A stretch of DNA of 64,000 nucleotides from Pseudoalteromonas apostichopi (GTDB taxonomy: Bacteria > Pseudomonadota > Gammaproteobacteria > Enterobacterales > Alteromonadaceae): NCBI RefSeq assembly GCF_030297135.1, contig NZ_AP028065.1, forward strand, positions 930,001 through 994,000, given 5' to 3'. Positions 8,198-17,190 of the stretch are shown here, piece by piece; the first letter of the stretch is position 1; each line of letters begins with the position of its first letter. The position numbers and the translations under genes were made by a program. Below the pieces are notes generated by a model. The model saw nothing but the letters and a program-made list of their open reading frames with translations. It made no database searches and had not been told where the DNA came from.

Positions 8198-9574
8198 ATT
8201 TCCAAGCTTTTTCAATTTTGTCGGCAAATTATTGGCCCAAATGCCACGACATCAAGTGATGCTTTATCAACGAGCGAATTACCTTTGGTGATCGAGCGCA
8301 GTGAACATGGTATTTCACGCAAACAATTTAGCCCAAATGCAATCAAAGTATTATACCGCCTTAAAGAAGGTGGTTTTGATGCCTACCTTGTTGGTGGTTG
8401 TATTCGAGATATATTGTTAGGTCAACAACCTAAAGACTTCGATGTTGTAACAAACGCAACGCCTGAACAGATCAAAAAGCTATTTCGCAACTGTCGCCTA
8501 ATCGGTCGTCGTTTTCGTTTAGCCCATATTGTATTTGGCCGAGAAGTGATTGAAGTGGCGACCATGCGAGGTCACCATGAAGCTGACGAAAGTAAAAATC
8601 AAATTAGCCAATCAAGCGAACACGGACAACTACTTCGCGATAATGTCTATGGCAGCATCGAAGAAGATGCCGAGCGACGCGATTTTTCTATTAATGCACT
8701 TTATTACTCAATTAACGATTTTTGTATCTATGACTATGCCAACGGTATTAGTGCTATAAAAGCAAAACAAATTGAGCTTATTGGCGACCCTGAAACACGC
8801 TACAGGGAAGACCCTGTGCGCATGCTGCGTGCTGTTCGTTTTGCAACAAAACTGGGCATGAGCATTGCACCAGGCACCGAAAAGCCAATTAAAGGCCTTG
8901 CTAATTTACTTGACCATATTCCGCCTGCTCGTTTATTTGAAGAATCACTTAAGTTGTTCTTAAACGGCAAAGCTGAAGAAAACTACTTAATGCTGCGCCA
9001 GTATGGGTTATTCAAAGCATTATTCCCAGCGCTTGATAAAATCTTAGATGCAAACCCTGATGGCCTAGAACATGCGTTTATCCTGCAAATGTTTAAAAAC
9101 ACCGATAAACGTATTAACGCAGATAAAAAAGTCACCCCAGCATTTATTTTTGCAGCCTTGTTGTGGTTCCCATTACTGAGTATTGCTAAGAAGTTACAAC
9201 TACGTGATCAACTTTCAGAGTACGATGCATTTGCACAAGCGATGAATAAAGTACTGAGTGAAAACGCACAACATGTCGCAGTACCCAAACGCTTCACACT
9301 TGGTGCACGCGATATTTGGCATATTCAACAACGCCTTGATAAACGAGGTGGTCAGCGCGCTTACAGGCTCACTCAACAGCCTCGCTTCAAAGCCGCCTAT
9401 GACTTCTTACTACTTCGTGTGCAGGCAGGTGAAGAACAGCTGAAAGAGCTAGCAGATTGGTGGACAGCCTACCTAAGCCAAGACATCAATGGCCAAAAAG
9501 AGATGGTTAAAAATTTAGGGCACCAAGGCGGTCCTAAACGCCGCCGTCGTCCGCGCAAGAAAAAAGTAGACTAA
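8195..9574 (+). CDS. pcnB: Poly(A) polymerase I, apparent AUU start
   Basis: From ATT at 8195 the product is 459 residues, close to E. coli PcnB (about 465). The residues read from 8195 (ISKLFQFCRQII after the initiator) align with the E. coli N-terminus FTRVANFCRKVL. The nucleotidyltransferase core is clear: LVGGCIRD, DFDVVTNATPEQ, RNCRLIGRRFRLAH and RRDFSINALYY. A basic tail (PKRRRRPRKKK) ends the protein. The enzyme adds poly(A) tails that promote RNA decay. The in-frame alternative start, TTG at 8285, would remove the conserved N-terminus and has no good ribosome-binding site. folK follows after 2 bases. Confidence 0.9.
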   Translation: MISKLFQFCRQIIGPNATTSSDALSTSELPLVIERSEHGISRKQFSPNAIKVLYRLKEGGFDAYLVGGCIRDILLGQQPKDFDVVTNATPEQIKKLFRNCRLIGRRFRLAHIVFGREVIEVATMRGHHEADESKNQISQSSEHGQLLRDNVYGSIEEDAERRDFSINALYYSINDFCIYDYANGISAIKAKQIELIGDPETRYREDPVRMLRAVRFATKLGMSIAPGTEKPIKGLANLLDHIPPARLFEESLKLFLNGKAEENYLMLRQYGLFKALFPALDKILDANPDGLEHAFILQMFKNTDKRINADKKVTPAFIFAALLWFPLLSIAKKLQLRDQLSEYDAFAQAMNKVLSENAQHVAVPKRFTLGARDIWHIQQRLDKRGGQRAYRLTQQPRFKAAYDFLLLRVQAGEEQLKELADWWTAYLSQDINGQKEMVKNLGHQGGPKRRRRPRKKKVD

Positions 9575-9576
9575 GC

Positions 9577-10065
9577 ATGCATACCGTTTATTTAGGTTTA
9601 GGCGCTAATTTAAACGCGCCACGTAAACAAATTCATGCTGCTGTCGCTGCCCTAAAAGCATTAAAAGATGTTGAGTTTGTTTGTGTATCGCATGACTACG
9701 CAAGCAAACCTATGGGGCCTCAAGATCAACCCGATTATGTAAATGCGGTCGCTTGTGTTAAAACTGCACTTGAGCCAGAACAATTGCTTGATTTAACTCA
9801 AGCTATCGAACTTGAACATGGCCGTGTTAGAAAAGAAGAACGCTGGGGTCCTCGCACCCTTGATATAGATATTCTATTGTTTGGTAATGACGTGATAGAC
9901 ACCCCTCGCTTGACCGTGCCTCATTATGGCCTAACACAGCGAGAATTTGTTGTTTATCCATTGTTGGAAATTGCGCCAACTCTTGTCCTACCGAGTAATC
10001 AATCACTTGCTGATATAACAAAAACGTTACCTTTAAACGGTTTACAACAACTCCCTCAGCAGTAA
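9577..10065 (+). CDS. folK: 6-hydroxymethyl-7,8-dihydropterin pyrophosphokinase
   Basis: The 162-residue protein has the HPPK signature RWGPRTLDIDILLFG (about residues 89-103), with the two catalytic aspartates, and the N-terminal GLGANL loop. It transfers pyrophosphate from ATP to hydroxymethyl-dihydropterin in folate synthesis. It starts 2 bases after the pcnB stop and lies 29 bases before panB, as in the conserved pcnB-folK-panBC cluster. The length is normal. Confidence 0.95.
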   Translation: MHTVYLGLGANLNAPRKQIHAAVAALKALKDVEFVCVSHDYASKPMGPQDQPDYVNAVACVKTALEPEQLLDLTQAIELEHGRVRKEERWGPRTLDIDILLFGNDVIDTPRLTVPHYGLTQREFVVYPLLEIAPTLVLPSNQSLADITKTLPLNGLQQLPQQ

Positions 10066-10094
10066 TCAACCAAGGCTAAGCCTTAGAGGAAATT

Positions 10095-10889
10095 ATGTCT
10101 AAAATCACCGTTTCAACACTTAATAAAATGAAACATGAACAACAAAAAATCACCGCATTAACGGCCTACGATGCCAGTTTTGCTAAATTGTTTCATGATA
10201 ATGGCGTCGAAGTGATTTTAGTGGGTGACTCGTTAGGTATGGTTTTGCAAGGTGCTGATGATACATTAGCGGTAACCAACACAGATATTGCTTATCATAC
10301 GCGATGCGTACGAGCAGGTAGCCGTGAGTTATTTGTTATTGCAGACTTACCATTTATGACTTATGCCAACCCAACTGATGCTTGTAAAAATGCTGCTGAG
10401 CTTATGCGTGCAGGGGCAAACATGGTCAAGCTTGAAGGTGGTGAATGGCTTCACGACAGCATCCGTGCGATGACCCAGCAAGGTATTCCTGTTTGTGGTC
10501 ACTTAGGCCTAACACCACAATCAGTACACGTATTTGGCGGTTTTAAAATTCAAGGCCGAGAGCAATCTCAAGCAGACAAAATGGTTAGCGATGCTAAAGC
10601 ACTTGAGGCTGCTGGTGCACAATTACTTGTTTTAGAGTGTATTCCTAGTGAGCTTGCTAAGCGTATTACAGATGAGCTGAGCATTCCTACGATCGGTATT
10701 GGGGCAGGTAATCAGACCGATGGTCAAATCTTAGTAATGCACGACCTAGTAGGTATTTCTGCAGGCTATATTCCAAAGTTTTCAAAGAACTTTTTGTTAG
10801 AAACCGGCAATATGCCAGCTGCAGTGCAAAAGTATTGTGAAGATGTAAAAAGTGGTGCTTTCCCAAGTGCCGAACACGAGTTTAAATAA
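10095..10889 (+). CDS. panB: Ketopantoate hydroxymethyltransferase
   Basis: The 264-residue protein matches PanB throughout: ITALTAYDASFA, VGDSLGMVLQG (metal-binding aspartate), MVKLEGG, CGHLGLTPQS and PTIGIGAG. It makes ketopantoate from 2-ketoisovalerate using methylene-tetrahydrofolate, the first committed step to pantothenate and coenzyme A. A GAGGAAA ribosome-binding site precedes the ATG. The stop codon directly abuts the panC ATG. Confidence 0.96.
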   Translation: MSKITVSTLNKMKHEQQKITALTAYDASFAKLFHDNGVEVILVGDSLGMVLQGADDTLAVTNTDIAYHTRCVRAGSRELFVIADLPFMTYANPTDACKNAAELMRAGANMVKLEGGEWLHDSIRAMTQQGIPVCGHLGLTPQSVHVFGGFKIQGREQSQADKMVSDAKALEAAGAQLLVLECIPSELAKRITDELSIPTIGIGAGNQTDGQILVMHDLVGISAGYIPKFSKNFLLETGNMPAAVQKYCEDVKSGAFPSAEHEFK

Positions 10890-11741
10890 ATGCAATCAAT
10901 CACTGAAATAAAATCCTTACGCAGTCAAATCAAGGCTTGGCGTCAAGCAGGCTTAAGCATTGCGCTAGTGCCTACTATGGGCAATTTACATCAAGGCCAC
11001 TTTTCACTTGTTGAAAAAGCCAAGACACTCGCTGATAAAGTAGTCGTGAGTATATTTGTTAACCCGATGCAGTTTGGGAAAAATGAAGATCTTGATAGCT
11101 ATCCGCGTACATTAAACGAAGATAAACAAGGTTTAGCTGATCTTGGTACTGATATTGTATTTACACCATCCGTTGAGACCATTTATCCAAATGGTTTAGG
11201 CGAGCAAAGTTTTGTCGATGTACCAGGTGTCTCTATGGGTTACTGTGGTGGCTCACGTCCTGGTCACTTCAAAGGTGTCGCAACGGTTGTCACTAAGTTA
11301 TTCAACCTAGTTCAACCTGATTTTGCCTGTTTTGGTGAAAAAGATTTTCAGCAGCTGCAAGTCATTAAAACCATGACGCGCGACTTATCTATCCCTGTTG
11401 AAATTGTTGGCGTTCCAACTTGCCGTGAAATATCAGGCCTAGCGATGAGCTCTCGTAATGGTTACTTATCTGACGAGCAAAAAGACACAGCAAAAGTTCT
11501 GTTTGCCACTCTAAACAATACTGCAGCGGCACTTAAAAAAGGTAACGATGACATTGCTGCACTCGAAGCTGCTGCAAAAGCACAGCTTGAAGCTGCAGGG
11601 CTAAAGCCTGACTACTACGCTATAGCAGATCGTTCAACACTAAAAGCTGCCACTGCGGCTGACAAACAACTTGTTATTTTAGCTGCCGCCTATTTAGGCT
11701 CAGTGCGTTTAATTGACAATTTACAAGTTGAGCTGGATTAA
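10890..11741 (+). CDS. panC: Pantothenate synthetase
   Basis: The 283-residue protein belongs to the HIGH-nucleotidyltransferase superfamily. The motif GNLHQGH is at about residues 31-37, FGEKDFQQLQ in the middle, and AMSSRNGYL is the KMSKS counterpart region. It joins pantoate and beta-alanine using ATP. The ATG follows the panB stop with no gap, so translation is probably coupled. No panD is seen in the window, so beta-alanine must come from a gene elsewhere. Confidence 0.96.
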   Translation: MQSITEIKSLRSQIKAWRQAGLSIALVPTMGNLHQGHFSLVEKAKTLADKVVVSIFVNPMQFGKNEDLDSYPRTLNEDKQGLADLGTDIVFTPSVETIYPNGLGEQSFVDVPGVSMGYCGGSRPGHFKGVATVVTKLFNLVQPDFACFGEKDFQQLQVIKTMTRDLSIPVEIVGVPTCREISGLAMSSRNGYLSDEQKDTAKVLFATLNNTAAALKKGNDDIAALEAAAKAQLEAAGLKPDYYAIADRSTLKAATAADKQLVILAAAYLGSVRLIDNLQVELD

Positions 11742-11798
11742 ATAGCTGTAATCTGGGTAAGATGGATTGCAAAGAAAAGACATAAACTAGGGATAAGC

Positions 11799-12038
11799 AT
11801 GAAAAAACTACCAGCAATTGCAGCTACATTGTTTGCAATGACATTACTGTCTGCCTGCTCAAACAAAATTGACAATCCAGAAATGCAGCAATGTGCTCAA
11901 CAAAACTATCAATGTGAAGCAAGTTGTGAACAACAAAGTACCGCTGATGGCTTAGTTCATAAAGTCTGTAGCAATAAGTGCATTGAAGCTTACAATCAAT
12001 GTAAAGCAAATGCAGAAAAATTAGGCGAAGTTAAATAA
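11799..12038 (+). CDS. Small lipoprotein with mirrored cysteine pattern
   Basis: The 79-residue protein has a lipoprotein signal with lipobox LSAC, so Cys20 would be lipidated. The mature part has six more cysteines at 32, 39, 43, 57, 61 and 68. Their spacing is CX6CX3C, then 13 residues, then CX3CX6C, a mirrored pattern with twin CX3C motifs. This would suit a helical hairpin held by disulfides in the periplasm. I do not recognise the family. It follows panC by 57 bases and may have its own promoter. Confidence 0.75.
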   Translation: MKKLPAIAATLFAMTLLSACSNKIDNPEMQQCAQQNYQCEASCEQQSTADGLVHKVCSNKCIEAYNQCKANAEKLGEVK

Positions 12039-12397
12039 TACCATTGATTCGTTTAGATTAATTTTGAGGCACTGAAAGCCTGTTCAGTGCCTATACTCCC
12101 CCCTTCCTCGATTACAATTTCGCTTTCATAATTAAGCCTCTGGTAATTTTGTTCATATTTTTATTTACCCATTAAGCCATTCATATTAGGGCAAGCTTTC
12201 GTTCATTAAACTTCTCCATATTGGTGACGAATAAACAACTGCAACCATGTAATTGTTTCTCACTAATTTCAAAATTTTACTCTTCGCATTTAGCTGTACC
12301 AACTCAAAGTCATTGAGAATATTATTTTTTATTTGGGTTCAGGAATTGCTAAGGGGTATGAATGAATTAACGTGATTTACGGCTAAAGGAAAATTGA
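12039..12397. promoter_or_regulatory. Intergenic region before opgG
   Basis: The 359-bp gap holds a hairpin, AGGCACTGA (12067-12075) with TCAGTGCCT (12084-12092). It lacks a T tract and is at best a weak terminator for the lipoprotein gene. The rest is AT-rich and should contain the opgG promoter and a long leader; I see no ORF or clear operator. Confidence 0.4.
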
Positions 12398-14116
12398 ATG
12401 AGACCAGAAACCCGAACTAAGCTCTTCAGCGCTGTCAAAAAGAAGACCTTCTTGGGCGTATTATTAGCCATGAGTGCAGGTCATAGTTACGCTGTTGAAG
12501 AACCAGACCAGCCAAAAGCGACTAAAACAGAACAAACAGCCGCAGAGGTTCAAGCTACCGAAAATGAAAAACAGCAAGTAAAGGATAATGCTGCTGTTGA
12601 GCTTAAGCCTGCAATGATCACTATACCTCAAGAAAAGTTATTTGAAGTTATCACCGCGCGTGCGAAAAAATTAGCATCTGAGCCGTATGTTGCGCCTAAA
12701 GAATTAGAACTTGAAGCATTAACTAGCATTGGTTATCAGGACTATCGTGCAATCCGTTTTCGTACTGAGCAAGCAATTTGGAAAGATCAAAGCCTTTATG
12801 AAGTGCAGTTATTCCACCCAGGTTTTTTATATCGCTCACCAGTTGCAATAAATACCCTTGAGCAAAATGCTGAAGTAAAAAGTTTACCGTTTAAAACCGA
12901 TTACTATCGTTACGATGCAACCGCAGCCCCGTTAGAGCAAGAGATCAATACTGCCATTGCTAATACGCAACTGGGCCACGCGGGTTTTCGTTTGCATTTT
13001 CCACTGAATAACAACGAATATAAAGATGAAGTAGCTGTATTCCAAGGTGCTTCGTATTTTCGCTTAGTTGGCCCGCATCAAGTATATGGTCTGTCAGCTC
13101 GTGGTCTTGCAGTTGATACAGCACTCAGCTCAGGTGAAGAGTTTCCCGTTTTCAAAGAGTTCTGGTTAGTAAAACCGGCACCAGAAGACACAACTATCGT
13201 GCTCTATGCACTACTCGATAGCCCATCAGTTTCAGGCGCATATCGTTTTGAGTTAACACCTTCAACGAATACTGAAGTGAAAACACAGATGCAAATTTTT
13301 GCACGCAAAGACATCAAAAAGCTCGGTATTGCCCCGTTAACAAGCATGTTCTATCACGGCGAAAACAGTACCAAGTTCTTTGATGATTACCGTCCTGAAG
13401 TACATGACTCTGATGGCCTTTTAATGCAATCAGAACAAGGCCAATGGGTTTGGCGTGCATTGAATAATCCGAAGAAATTGAGCGTTACTTCGTTTAGCTA
13501 CGACAACCCGAAAGGGTTTGGTCTAGCACAGCGAGATCGTGACTTTAATAACTACCTTGATACCGAAGCGCATTATCACAACCGTCCAAGCATGTGGATT
13601 GAGCCAGTGGGTAATTGGGGTAAAGGTCGTGTTGAGCTAGTAGAAATCCCTACAGATACAGAAACCAACGACAATATTGTTAGCTACTGGGTGCCAGATC
13701 AGCCAATGAAAGCTGGTGACAGCTTAAGTTTTAGTTACAATCTTTCGACTTTCAATGCCACGCTTGCAGCTCAAGATAAAGCGAGTGTTTTAAGAACCCG
13801 AATTGGCAGTGCAGCACTTCCGGGTGAGAAGAACCCACCACCTAAAAGCCATCGCCAATTTACCGTCGACTTTAGTGGGGAAACTATTAACAAATTATCT
13901 GCTAATTTCGCCATGCAAGCGGATCTTACACTCTCTGCAGGGCAAATAAGTGATAAAACGGTACAACAGTTACCAAACAAACAAGGATGGCGCGTAGCCT
14001 TTAAAGTGGCGCCAGAGGGAGATAAGCCTGTTGATATGCGCTTATCGTTAAAACTACGTGATAAAGAAATCAGCGAGGTATGGAGCTATGTCTGGTATCC
14101 AAACGACGTCCAATAG
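12398..14116 (+). CDS. opgG: Osmoregulated periplasmic glucan biosynthesis protein OpgG
   Basis: The 572-residue protein starts with a signal peptide (about residues 1-32, ending SYA), followed by a low-complexity acidic and glutamine-rich linker (about 33-75). The OpgG/MdoG domain begins near residue 80; landmarks include YRAIRFR, LYEVQLFHPGFLY, RLHFPLN and FWLVKP. It acts in the periplasm on the beta-glucan backbone made by OpgH. It is somewhat longer than E. coli OpgG (about 511), mainly because of the linker. Its 3' end overlaps opgH by 29 bases. Confidence 0.94.
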   Translation: MRPETRTKLFSAVKKKTFLGVLLAMSAGHSYAVEEPDQPKATKTEQTAAEVQATENEKQQVKDNAAVELKPAMITIPQEKLFEVITARAKKLASEPYVAPKELELEALTSIGYQDYRAIRFRTEQAIWKDQSLYEVQLFHPGFLYRSPVAINTLEQNAEVKSLPFKTDYYRYDATAAPLEQEINTAIANTQLGHAGFRLHFPLNNNEYKDEVAVFQGASYFRLVGPHQVYGLSARGLAVDTALSSGEEFPVFKEFWLVKPAPEDTTIVLYALLDSPSVSGAYRFELTPSTNTEVKTQMQIFARKDIKKLGIAPLTSMFYHGENSTKFFDDYRPEVHDSDGLLMQSEQGQWVWRALNNPKKLSVTSFSYDNPKGFGLAQRDRDFNNYLDTEAHYHNRPSMWIEPVGNWGKGRVELVEIPTDTETNDNIVSYWVPDQPMKAGDSLSFSYNLSTFNATLAAQDKASVLRTRIGSAALPGEKNPPPKSHRQFTVDFSGETINKLSANFAMQADLTLSAGQISDKTVQQLPNKQGWRVAFKVAPEGDKPVDMRLSLKLRDKEISEVWSYVWYPNDVQ

Positions 14117-16070
14117 TAAAGAATTAAAGGCAACAGCAATGCCATTTAAGAAAACCCGCGCTTGGCTTTTTTCGAGCCTAGCGCTCACCATTACCGCTTA
14201 CGGCGTGTGGATCATGTTCGATATTTTAAATTCTAACGGCATGACACCGCTTGAGTACGCTTTACTAGCATTATTTACAGTTACCTTCGCGTGGATCGTT
14301 ACAGCTTTTTGTAGTGGCTGCATGGGCTTCATCCTGCAATTATTTCGTATTGACCCTTTAACCTTAAAACGTCAAAAGCCAATCGAAATTAATCAGCATG
14401 CCTTGAGCCAAACTAAAACAGCCATTGTTATGCCTATCTACAACGAGGATACAGAGCGTGTAATCGCAGGTTTTGAGGTAAGTTTACGCTCGCTGGCTAA
14501 AACAGGGCAAATGCCACATTATGATTTTTACTTGCTCAGTGACACCCAAAACCCTGAAATTGCACGTAATGAACTTAAAGCGTGGAATGCACTCACTGAG
14601 CGCTTAGGTGATTTAGCTAAACACACTTTTTATCGTCGCCGTGAAGACAATAAACACCGTAAAGTAGGTAATTTAACTGACTTTTGCGAACGTTGGGGCA
14701 GCCAATACGATCACATGATTGTACTTGATGCCGATAGCATTATGACGGGTCAATGTATGCTTGAGCTGACTTCTAGCATGATCAGTAATCCAAAATCAGG
14801 TTTGATCCAAACTATTCCCATCCCAGTTCGCCAAGACACTTTTTTTGGTCGCTTTTTACAGTTTGCATCAATTTTATATAGCCCAATGTTGGCAACAGGG
14901 TCTGCTTTTTGGCAAACAAACCAAGCAAATTACTGGGGCCACAATGCGATTATTCGCGTTGAAGCATTCACTAAATGCTGCGGTTTGCCTGTTCTAAAAG
15001 GCAATGCCCCATTTGGTGGTGAAATCTTAAGCCATGACTTCGTAGAAGCTTCACTTCTACATCGTAGTGGTTGGGATGTGTTACTGCTTAGTGATATTGA
15101 AGGTAGCTACGAAGAAGTACCAAGTAACATTCTCGATTACGCAATCCGTGATAGACGTTGGGTGCAAGGTAATATCCAGCATTTAGGTTTATTGCCTAAA
15201 TCGGGTCTTAAGCTAATGAGTAAAATGCATTTTTTATTTGGTGCCACAGCATATATCTCATCGTTAATTTGGTTATCTATGCTGGCATTAAGCACATTAG
15301 ATGCGGTGACTCGTGCACTTAATAGCGACGTGTACTTTAACCATGCTTATCAGCTTTTCCCAACTTGGCAAATTGCCAAAACTGACTTAATTGATTCGTT
15401 GTTATTTATTACTGCAGTGCTGTTATTACTACCTAAATTAATGGGTGTTATTGTGACTTTAGTTCACCGTAATAAGGCCTTTGGTGGCACTATGAAGCTA
15501 ATTGCAGGTTCACTAATCGAAACGATTTTTGCGATAGTGATTGCACCGCTAATGATGGTATTTCATAGCTATTTTGTAGTGTGCGTATTTTTAGGTAAAA
15601 AAGTAAGTTGGGATGCACAGCCTCGGGAAGGCAGAATGGTGCCGTGGAAAGAAGCGATTGGTTATACATTATTTTCGACTATTACGGCGATTATTTGGGG
15701 CTCGGTTGCTTACTATTACACACCGACTTTCTTTTGGTGGTTATCACCGATTTTAGTGGGCCTTATTTTGGCAGCACCAATTGTGCGCTACTCAAGCAGC
15801 ATCGGCTTAGGTGTTAAAATGCGTAAAATGGGTTTATTTTTATGCCCAAGCGAAGTTGAAAACGATGATACCTTAGCGGCACTTCGTGTACACCAACAAG
15901 AAATTGCTTTGCCTAAAGATGAACACGCTAACTTTAGTGTGCCTACATTACCCAATGAATACCCAACGGTAATGCCAATTCAAAGCTTTAAGGCACCATC
16001 AGGTAAAAAGCGTAAACAAGTACGCCTCGCTCAAAAGCGAATAAAAGCCAAGCTATTTGCCAAAAGCTAA
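14088..16070 (+). CDS. opgH: Glucan glucosyltransferase OpgH
   Basis: From ATG at 14088 the product is 660 residues. GAGG at 14075-14078 gives good spacing, so I prefer this start to GTG at 14058. The protein is a membrane-embedded family 2 glycosyltransferase: two N-terminal membrane helices, a cytoplasmic catalytic domain with VMPIYNED, VLDADS and RDRRWVQGN (the QxxRW-type motif region), then several C-terminal helices. It polymerises UDP-glucose into the osmoregulated periplasmic glucan backbone and exports it. It is clearly shorter than E. coli OpgH (about 847). The 29-bp overlap with opgG implies coupling. Confidence 0.93.
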   Translation: MSGIQTTSNSKELKATAMPFKKTRAWLFSSLALTITAYGVWIMFDILNSNGMTPLEYALLALFTVTFAWIVTAFCSGCMGFILQLFRIDPLTLKRQKPIEINQHALSQTKTAIVMPIYNEDTERVIAGFEVSLRSLAKTGQMPHYDFYLLSDTQNPEIARNELKAWNALTERLGDLAKHTFYRRREDNKHRKVGNLTDFCERWGSQYDHMIVLDADSIMTGQCMLELTSSMISNPKSGLIQTIPIPVRQDTFFGRFLQFASILYSPMLATGSAFWQTNQANYWGHNAIIRVEAFTKCCGLPVLKGNAPFGGEILSHDFVEASLLHRSGWDVLLLSDIEGSYEEVPSNILDYAIRDRRWVQGNIQHLGLLPKSGLKLMSKMHFLFGATAYISSLIWLSMLALSTLDAVTRALNSDVYFNHAYQLFPTWQIAKTDLIDSLLFITAVLLLLPKLMGVIVTLVHRNKAFGGTMKLIAGSLIETIFAIVIAPLMMVFHSYFVVCVFLGKKVSWDAQPREGRMVPWKEAIGYTLFSTITAIIWGSVAYYYTPTFFWWLSPILVGLILAAPIVRYSSSIGLGVKMRKMGLFLCPSEVENDDTLAALRVHQQEIALPKDEHANFSVPTLPNEYPTVMPIQSFKAPSGKKRKQVRLAQKRIKAKLFAKS

Positions 16071-16076
16071 ACGAAA

Positions 16077-16099
16077 AAAACCGCTCAATGAGCGGTTTT
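16077..16099. terminator. Bidirectional terminator between opgH and pstS
   Basis: AAAACCGCT and AGCGGTTTT form the stem, with A and T runs on both sides. It serves two convergent operons. Confidence 0.85.
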
Positions 16100-16119
16100 C
16101 ATCTATGTCTGTATGGTTG

Positions 16120-17088
16120 TTACAGAAGGCCTAGCTTTTTAAGTTCAGCCATTGCCATTTTGCCTGAAAGTGGCACATAACCATCTTTCTCAACAATTTT
16201 TTGACCGTCTACAGAAAGAACCATTTTTAAGAACTCTGCATCGATTGGTGAAAGCGGCTTGTTAGGGTGCTTGTTCACGTAAACGTATAAGAAACGAGAT
16301 AGTGGGTATTTACCTTTTGCAACGTTTTCTAATGTTGCATCAACAAAGTTGTCGCCTTTCTTAGAAAGTGGAACTGTACGTACACCTGATGTTTTATAAC
16401 CGATACCTGAGTAACCAATCGCATTTACTGAAGAAGAGATTGACTGTACTACAGATGCAGAACCTGGTTGTTCGTTTACGTTGTTACGGAAGTCACCTTT
16501 ACACAGTGCTTTCTTCTTGAAGTAACCGTAAGTACCCGATACTGAGTTACGACCGTAAAGCTGGATATCTTTTGCAGCCCAATCACCCTCAAGACCTACT
16601 TCGCTCCAACGATTAACTTGTGCATCAGCACCACATTTACGTGTAGAAGAGAAAATCGCATCAACTTGGTCAATACGTAAACCTTTGATTGGGTTATCTT
16701 TGTGTACGAATACAGCTAGAGCATCGATTGCAACGCGTACTTCAGTTGGCTTGTAGCCGTAACGCTTTTCGAATGCTTCGATTTCTTTTGACTTCATACG
16801 ACGGCTCATTGGGCCGAAGTTTGCTGTACCTTCAGTTAATGCTGGAGGAGCAGTTGAAGAACCCGCTGCTTGGATTTGAATGTTTACGTTTGGATAGAAG
16901 CGCTTGTACTCTTCTGCCCAGAACGTCATCATGTTAGCAAGAGTGTCAGAACCTACAGATGAGAAGTTACCAGAGATACCACTTGTTTTAGTGTACTCAG
17001 GCATATCTTTATCAACTGCAGCTGCTTGTGCTGATACAAATGTTGTTACAGCCACACCCATTGCGGCAACGAGATTTTTGAATTTCAT
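16120..17088 (-). CDS. pstS: Phosphate ABC transporter substrate-binding protein PstS
   Basis: The 322-residue protein has a signal peptide ending SAQA-A (about residues 1-23). It has phosphate-binding loops of the PstS type: VGSDTLANM, AAGSSTAPPALTEG and the later YGRNSVSGTYG. It would bind phosphate in the periplasm and hand it to PstCAB. No pstC, pstA or pstB follows; a terminator does, so the membrane parts are encoded elsewhere. It is the third gene behind phoB and phoR and has its own Pho-box-like sites upstream. Confidence 0.92.
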   Translation of the reverse strand: MKFKNLVAAMGVAVTTFVSAQAAAVDKDMPEYTKTSGISGNFSSVGSDTLANMMTFWAEEYKRFYPNVNIQIQAAGSSTAPPALTEGTANFGPMSRRMKSKEIEAFEKRYGYKPTEVRVAIDALAVFVHKDNPIKGLRIDQVDAIFSSTRKCGADAQVNRWSEVGLEGDWAAKDIQLYGRNSVSGTYGYFKKKALCKGDFRNNVNEQPGSASVVQSISSSVNAIGYSGIGYKTSGVRTVPLSKKGDNFVDATLENVAKGKYPLSRFLYVYVNKHPNKPLSPIDAEFLKMVLSVDGQKIVEKDGYVPLSGKMAMAELKKLGLL

Positions 17089-17137
17089 AGGGGTTACTCC
17101 GATTTGTTCGTCCCATTTCCTAACTGCGGTCTACTCT

Positions 17138-17190
17138 AATGACACTAGATGACAGTTAGATTACCCTTAAATGACATTTTTATGACTTTG
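17138..17190 (-). promoter_or_regulatory. Pho-box-like sites upstream of pstS
   Basis: Read on the minus strand, GTCATAAAAATGTCAT (about 17173-17188) has two TCAT-type half-sites at the 11-bp spacing of the PhoB box CTGTCATAAAACTGTCAT. A second pair, CTGTCAT...TGTCAT (about 17139-17155), has 10-bp spacing. The first site overlaps the 3' end of phoR. PhoB binding is inferred from motif and context. Confidence 0.65.

Noticed and set aside
12067..12092. Strong terminator after the small lipoprotein gene
   Set aside because: The hairpin is real but a C-rich stretch follows it instead of a T tract, so I list it only as a weak hairpin within the intergenic region.
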